Shown here piece after piece: positions 23,215 to 24,707 of a stretch of DNA of 24,707 nt. The DNA comes from an uncultured Lachnospiraceae bacterium (GTDB lineage Bacteria > Bacillota > Clostridia > Lachnospirales > Lachnospiraceae), in NCBI GenBank assembly GCA_910583815.1, contig CAJTZB010000016.1, forward strand, positions 1 through 24,707. Reading direction: 5' to 3'. The first letter of the stretch is position 1, and the number at the start of each line of letters is the position of its first letter. The notes under the pieces are model-generated. The model was not told the DNA's origin. It saw nothing but the letters and a program-made list of their open reading frames with translations, and did no database searches. The position numbers and the translations under genes are program-made.

Positions 23215-23718
23215 ATGCCGACTGAGTATGAAATCAAAAAAATGCTGCGCAGATTGGGAGTAAAAACGACAAACCGTGGATACTCTTTTATTTCCTATGG
23301 TGTATCTCTGACATTAAAGGACAAAAGCTACCTCGAATACATCACAAAAACTCTCTATGTAGATATTGCCAGCAACTTTAATACATCCGGCAGCTGTGTG
23401 GAGCGCGATATTAGGACTACGGTAGAAGCCATCTGGAATACAGACGATACGGAACTGCTGCTCGAACTTTGTGACGGCGTCTCCATGCCAAGACGACCCG
23501 CCAACAAAAAATTCTTTGAAATGATGTATGACTATTTCACAAGAATTCCGGACAACAGCACGGACAGGCTCTATGCCGAACTGCCTGCCGGATTTTCCTG
23601 CAGCAAGCTTGGAGAACCATGTTCACAGCTTCAGACCGTATATGACGAGCTGCTCCGCCTAAGAAAAGAAAACGAGCGCCTGACAAAACTGGTGCAGGAT
23701 TTGCAGAATAAGAAATAA
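23215..23718 (+). CDS. Spo0A C-terminal-domain regulator 2, with coiled-coil tail
   Basis: 167 residues; AAGGAATGG upstream of the ATG. The first ~113 residues are nearly the same as regulator 1 (about four in five identical by eye), including LRRLGVKTTN, VERDIRTTVEAIWNTDDTE and RPANKKFFEMMYDYFTR. Changes cluster at helix surfaces. The C-terminal ~50 residues have diverged: a different linker with two cysteines (GFSCSKLGEPCSQLQ) and a different heptad helix (LLRLRKENERLTKLVQDLQ). This suggests the two proteins bind the same DNA motif but pair differently, or form a heterodimer switch. There is no receiver domain. It has its own promoter with 0A-like boxes and is followed by an intrinsic terminator. 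Confidence 0.85.
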   Translation: MPTEYEIKKMLRRLGVKTTNRGYSFISYGVSLTLKDKSYLEYITKTLYVDIASNFNTSGSCVERDIRTTVEAIWNTDDTELLLELCDGVSMPRRPANKKFFEMMYDYFTRIPDNSTDRLYAELPAGFSCSKLGEPCSQLQTVYDELLRLRKENERLTKLVQDLQNKK

Positions 23719-23726
23719 ATAACCCC

Positions 23727-23758
23727 AAAAGACAGCTGATTGCAGACTGTCTTTTTTT
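23727..23758 (+). terminator. intrinsic terminator after the Spo0A-C pair
   Basis: AAAAGACAG (23727-23735) pairs with CTGTCTTTT (23747-23755) around an 11-base loop, followed by further Ts to 23758. It separates the Spo0A-C genes from the 59-residue and tape measure genes. No separate promoter is obvious in the 30 bases after it, so read-through or polymerase-specific bypass is possible. Confidence 0.82.
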
Positions 23759-23789
23759 ATGTAAATTTTTTTCAAAAGGAGGCTGCACT

Positions 23790-23969
23790 ATGATTACACT
23801 ACTCCGCTGGTGCTTACTAAAAGCAAAAAAAATCAAATGGGAACTTGCTCTCTGGCAGTACCTTGACAGACATCTGACAGAGCTTCTTAAGAATCCGGAA
23901 GAACTGGAACAAAAACTGATGTCCTATTTGAGTGAGCTCATCCATAATGCCAACCAGACAGAAGCGTAA
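23790..23969 (+). CDS. small unknown protein before the tape measure gene
   Basis: 59 residues (starts MITLLRWCLLKAKKIKW, ends HNANQTEA), with a strong AAGGAGG seven bases before the ATG and 17 bases before the next gene start, so it is very probably translated. It begins with a short amphipathic hydrophobic/basic segment and continues as a charged helix (LTELLKNPEELEQKLMSYLSE). The family is not recognised. Position directly before a tape measure gene is where a second tail assembly chaperone usually sits, so that is a candidate role. Confidence 0.72.
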   Translation: MITLLRWCLLKAKKIKWELALWQYLDRHLTELLKNPEELEQKLMSYLSELIHNANQTEA

Positions 23970-23986
23970 AAAGGAGAAACATACTT

Positions 23987-24707
23987 ATGAATAATCTCAT
24001 CACTAATCTCACACGCGAAGCAAATGAGCTGATTGCTTCTGTCAAAAAACAGTTCTCAAAAGCAATGCAGGAACTCTCTCAAAGCTTCTCTCTGCATTCT
24101 GCAATGGTTCTTCTGATTTCCAAAACCAAAGCCGCTGTCTCTGAGCTGAAAGAAGCGGATACCCTTTTAACTAAAATCAGCAAAATCAATGACAAGCTAT
24201 CAAAATCTGATTTAAAAGACATCGGAAGCAATTCTTTTGCTATTGCAGGGAGATATGGAAAAAAGGCTACGGACTATCTGAAAAGTGTCAAGGAAGCCTC
24301 TCAGGCCAGATATAGAAATGCCGCAGATATTGCAGAGCTGTCCCTTGCTGTCCAATCCGCCGGCGATATAGATACCGAACTGGCAAATCAGATGATTTTT
24401 ACAATAGATAAAGCGTACAAAATGGAAGGTTCTATCTCAAAGCTGACCACAGCATTAGACGGAATGAACCATATAGCAAGCCGCAATGCCGTCAGCATGA
24501 GCGAATTGTCTGAGGGCATGTCTATTGTCAGCTCTACTGCTGCCGCTTTAAATGTAACTTCAAATGAAGCCACTGCTGCGCTTGGAACCATTATGTCAGC
24601 TACACAGCAAAGTGCTTCCGAAGCAGCTCTGGCATTTCAGTCCATCTTGCTGGACATCAGCAAAATATCCAATACAGATCTGACCCCTATGGAAATATTA
24701 AGGGATT
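23987..24707 (+). CDS. phage tail tape measure protein, C-terminus beyond window
   Basis: About 240 residues visible; AAGGAG lies about ten bases before the ATG. The N-terminal ~60 residues are helical (LTREANELIASVKKQFSKAMQELS). Residues about 80-235 match the core of phage tape measure proteins: NSFAIAGRYGKKATDYLKSV, RYRNAADIAELSLAVQSAGD, ANQMIFTIDKAYKMEGSI, then NAVSMSELSEGMSIVSSTAAALN and EATAALGTIMSATQQSASEAALAFQSILLDI. Tape measure proteins set tail length and are ejected ahead of DNA. The gene is cut by the right edge. It shows that a long tail is built. Genes for capsid and DNA packaging are not seen upstream. Confidence 0.92.
   Translation, partial: MNNLITNLTREANELIASVKKQFSKAMQELSQSFSLHSAMVLLISKTKAAVSELKEADTLLTKISKINDKLSKSDLKDIGSNSFAIAGRYGKKATDYLKSVKEASQARYRNAADIAELSLAVQSAGDIDTELANQMIFTIDKAYKMEGSISKLTTALDGMNHIASRNAVSMSELSEGMSIVSSTAAALNVTSNEATAALGTIMSATQQSASEAALAFQSILLDISKISNTDLTPMEILRD

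Larger units (their letters stand above)
22523..23718 (+). repeat. tandem duplication of promoter plus Spo0A-C gene, 600-base period
   Basis: Two diverged copies of an approximately 600-base unit (promoter with two 0A-like boxes, ribosome site, Spo0A-C gene). Box and promoter positions differ by exactly 600; start codons by 601. Similarity is high in the DNA-binding domain and low in the coiled-coil end. Confidence 0.75.

Noticed and set aside
22614..23718. Possibility that these are full or broken Spo0A genes
   Set aside because: Both copies have intact frames, own starts and extra coiled-coil tails; no receiver-domain remnants are seen upstream.

Overview
The window looks like a chromosomal segment of a Gram-positive, moderately AT-rich, gut-type Clostridia (most likely Lachnospiraceae). 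The reasons are Shine-Dalgarno-rich starts, sigma-A-type promoters, two Spo0A C-terminal-domain proteins with 0A-like boxes, Gram-positive LexA-type operators (GAAC-N4-GTTC), and families I associate with Lachnospiraceae (DUF5717-like, DUF6033-like). No tRNA, rRNA, CRISPR array, insertion sequence or integrase was seen.

Left half (1-12543, all minus strand). A methyl-accepting chemotaxis protein runs off the left edge behind its own promoter. Upstream of it is a five-gene operon with one strong promoter: a one-pass membrane protein with a Pro/Thr linker, a 1222-residue DUF5717-like helical protein, an Hsp70/actin-fold protein, a TPR protein and a coiled-coil protein with two membrane helices. 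It looks like a dedicated envelope or chaperone-like complex of unknown role. Next comes an Lsa-type ABC-F ribosome-protection gene with a 325-base leader. The leader holds a strong promoter, a three-codon ORF (Met-Arg-Leu) and two intrinsic terminators, a layout typical of antibiotic-responsive attenuation. A basic DUF6033-like protein with a structured 5' leader follows.

Right half (12733-24707). This is a prophage- or tailocin-like element. A divergent control region at 14733-14866 carries two LexA-type boxes. One sits inside the spacer of a near-consensus promoter that drives a small sigma-like factor and a DUF262 protein leftward. The other lies at the probable start of the rightward transcript. 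The rightward genes are a small unknown protein, an 870-residue single-chain RNA polymerase of the cellular-RdRP/YonO two-barrel superfamily (catalytic D-F-D-G-D), and an overlapping zinc-ribbon protein. Tail genes follow: a candidate tail assembly chaperone, a probable tail tube protein, a holin apparently starting at ATA, a C39-like/SH3 endolysin, a membrane coiled-coil protein, two tandem Spo0A-C/coiled-coil regulators, a 59-residue protein and a tape measure protein cut by the right edge. No capsid, portal or terminase gene is visible.

Working model (inference): DNA damage relieves LexA and releases the sigma/DUF262 arm and the RNA polymerase arm. The polymerase then transcribes the tail and lysis genes. 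The two receiver-less Spo0A-C proteins tie part of the late region to 0A-box control and possibly to the host sporulation state. Recurrent stable hairpins without U-tracts lie between the late genes and may be processing or polymerase-specific signals.
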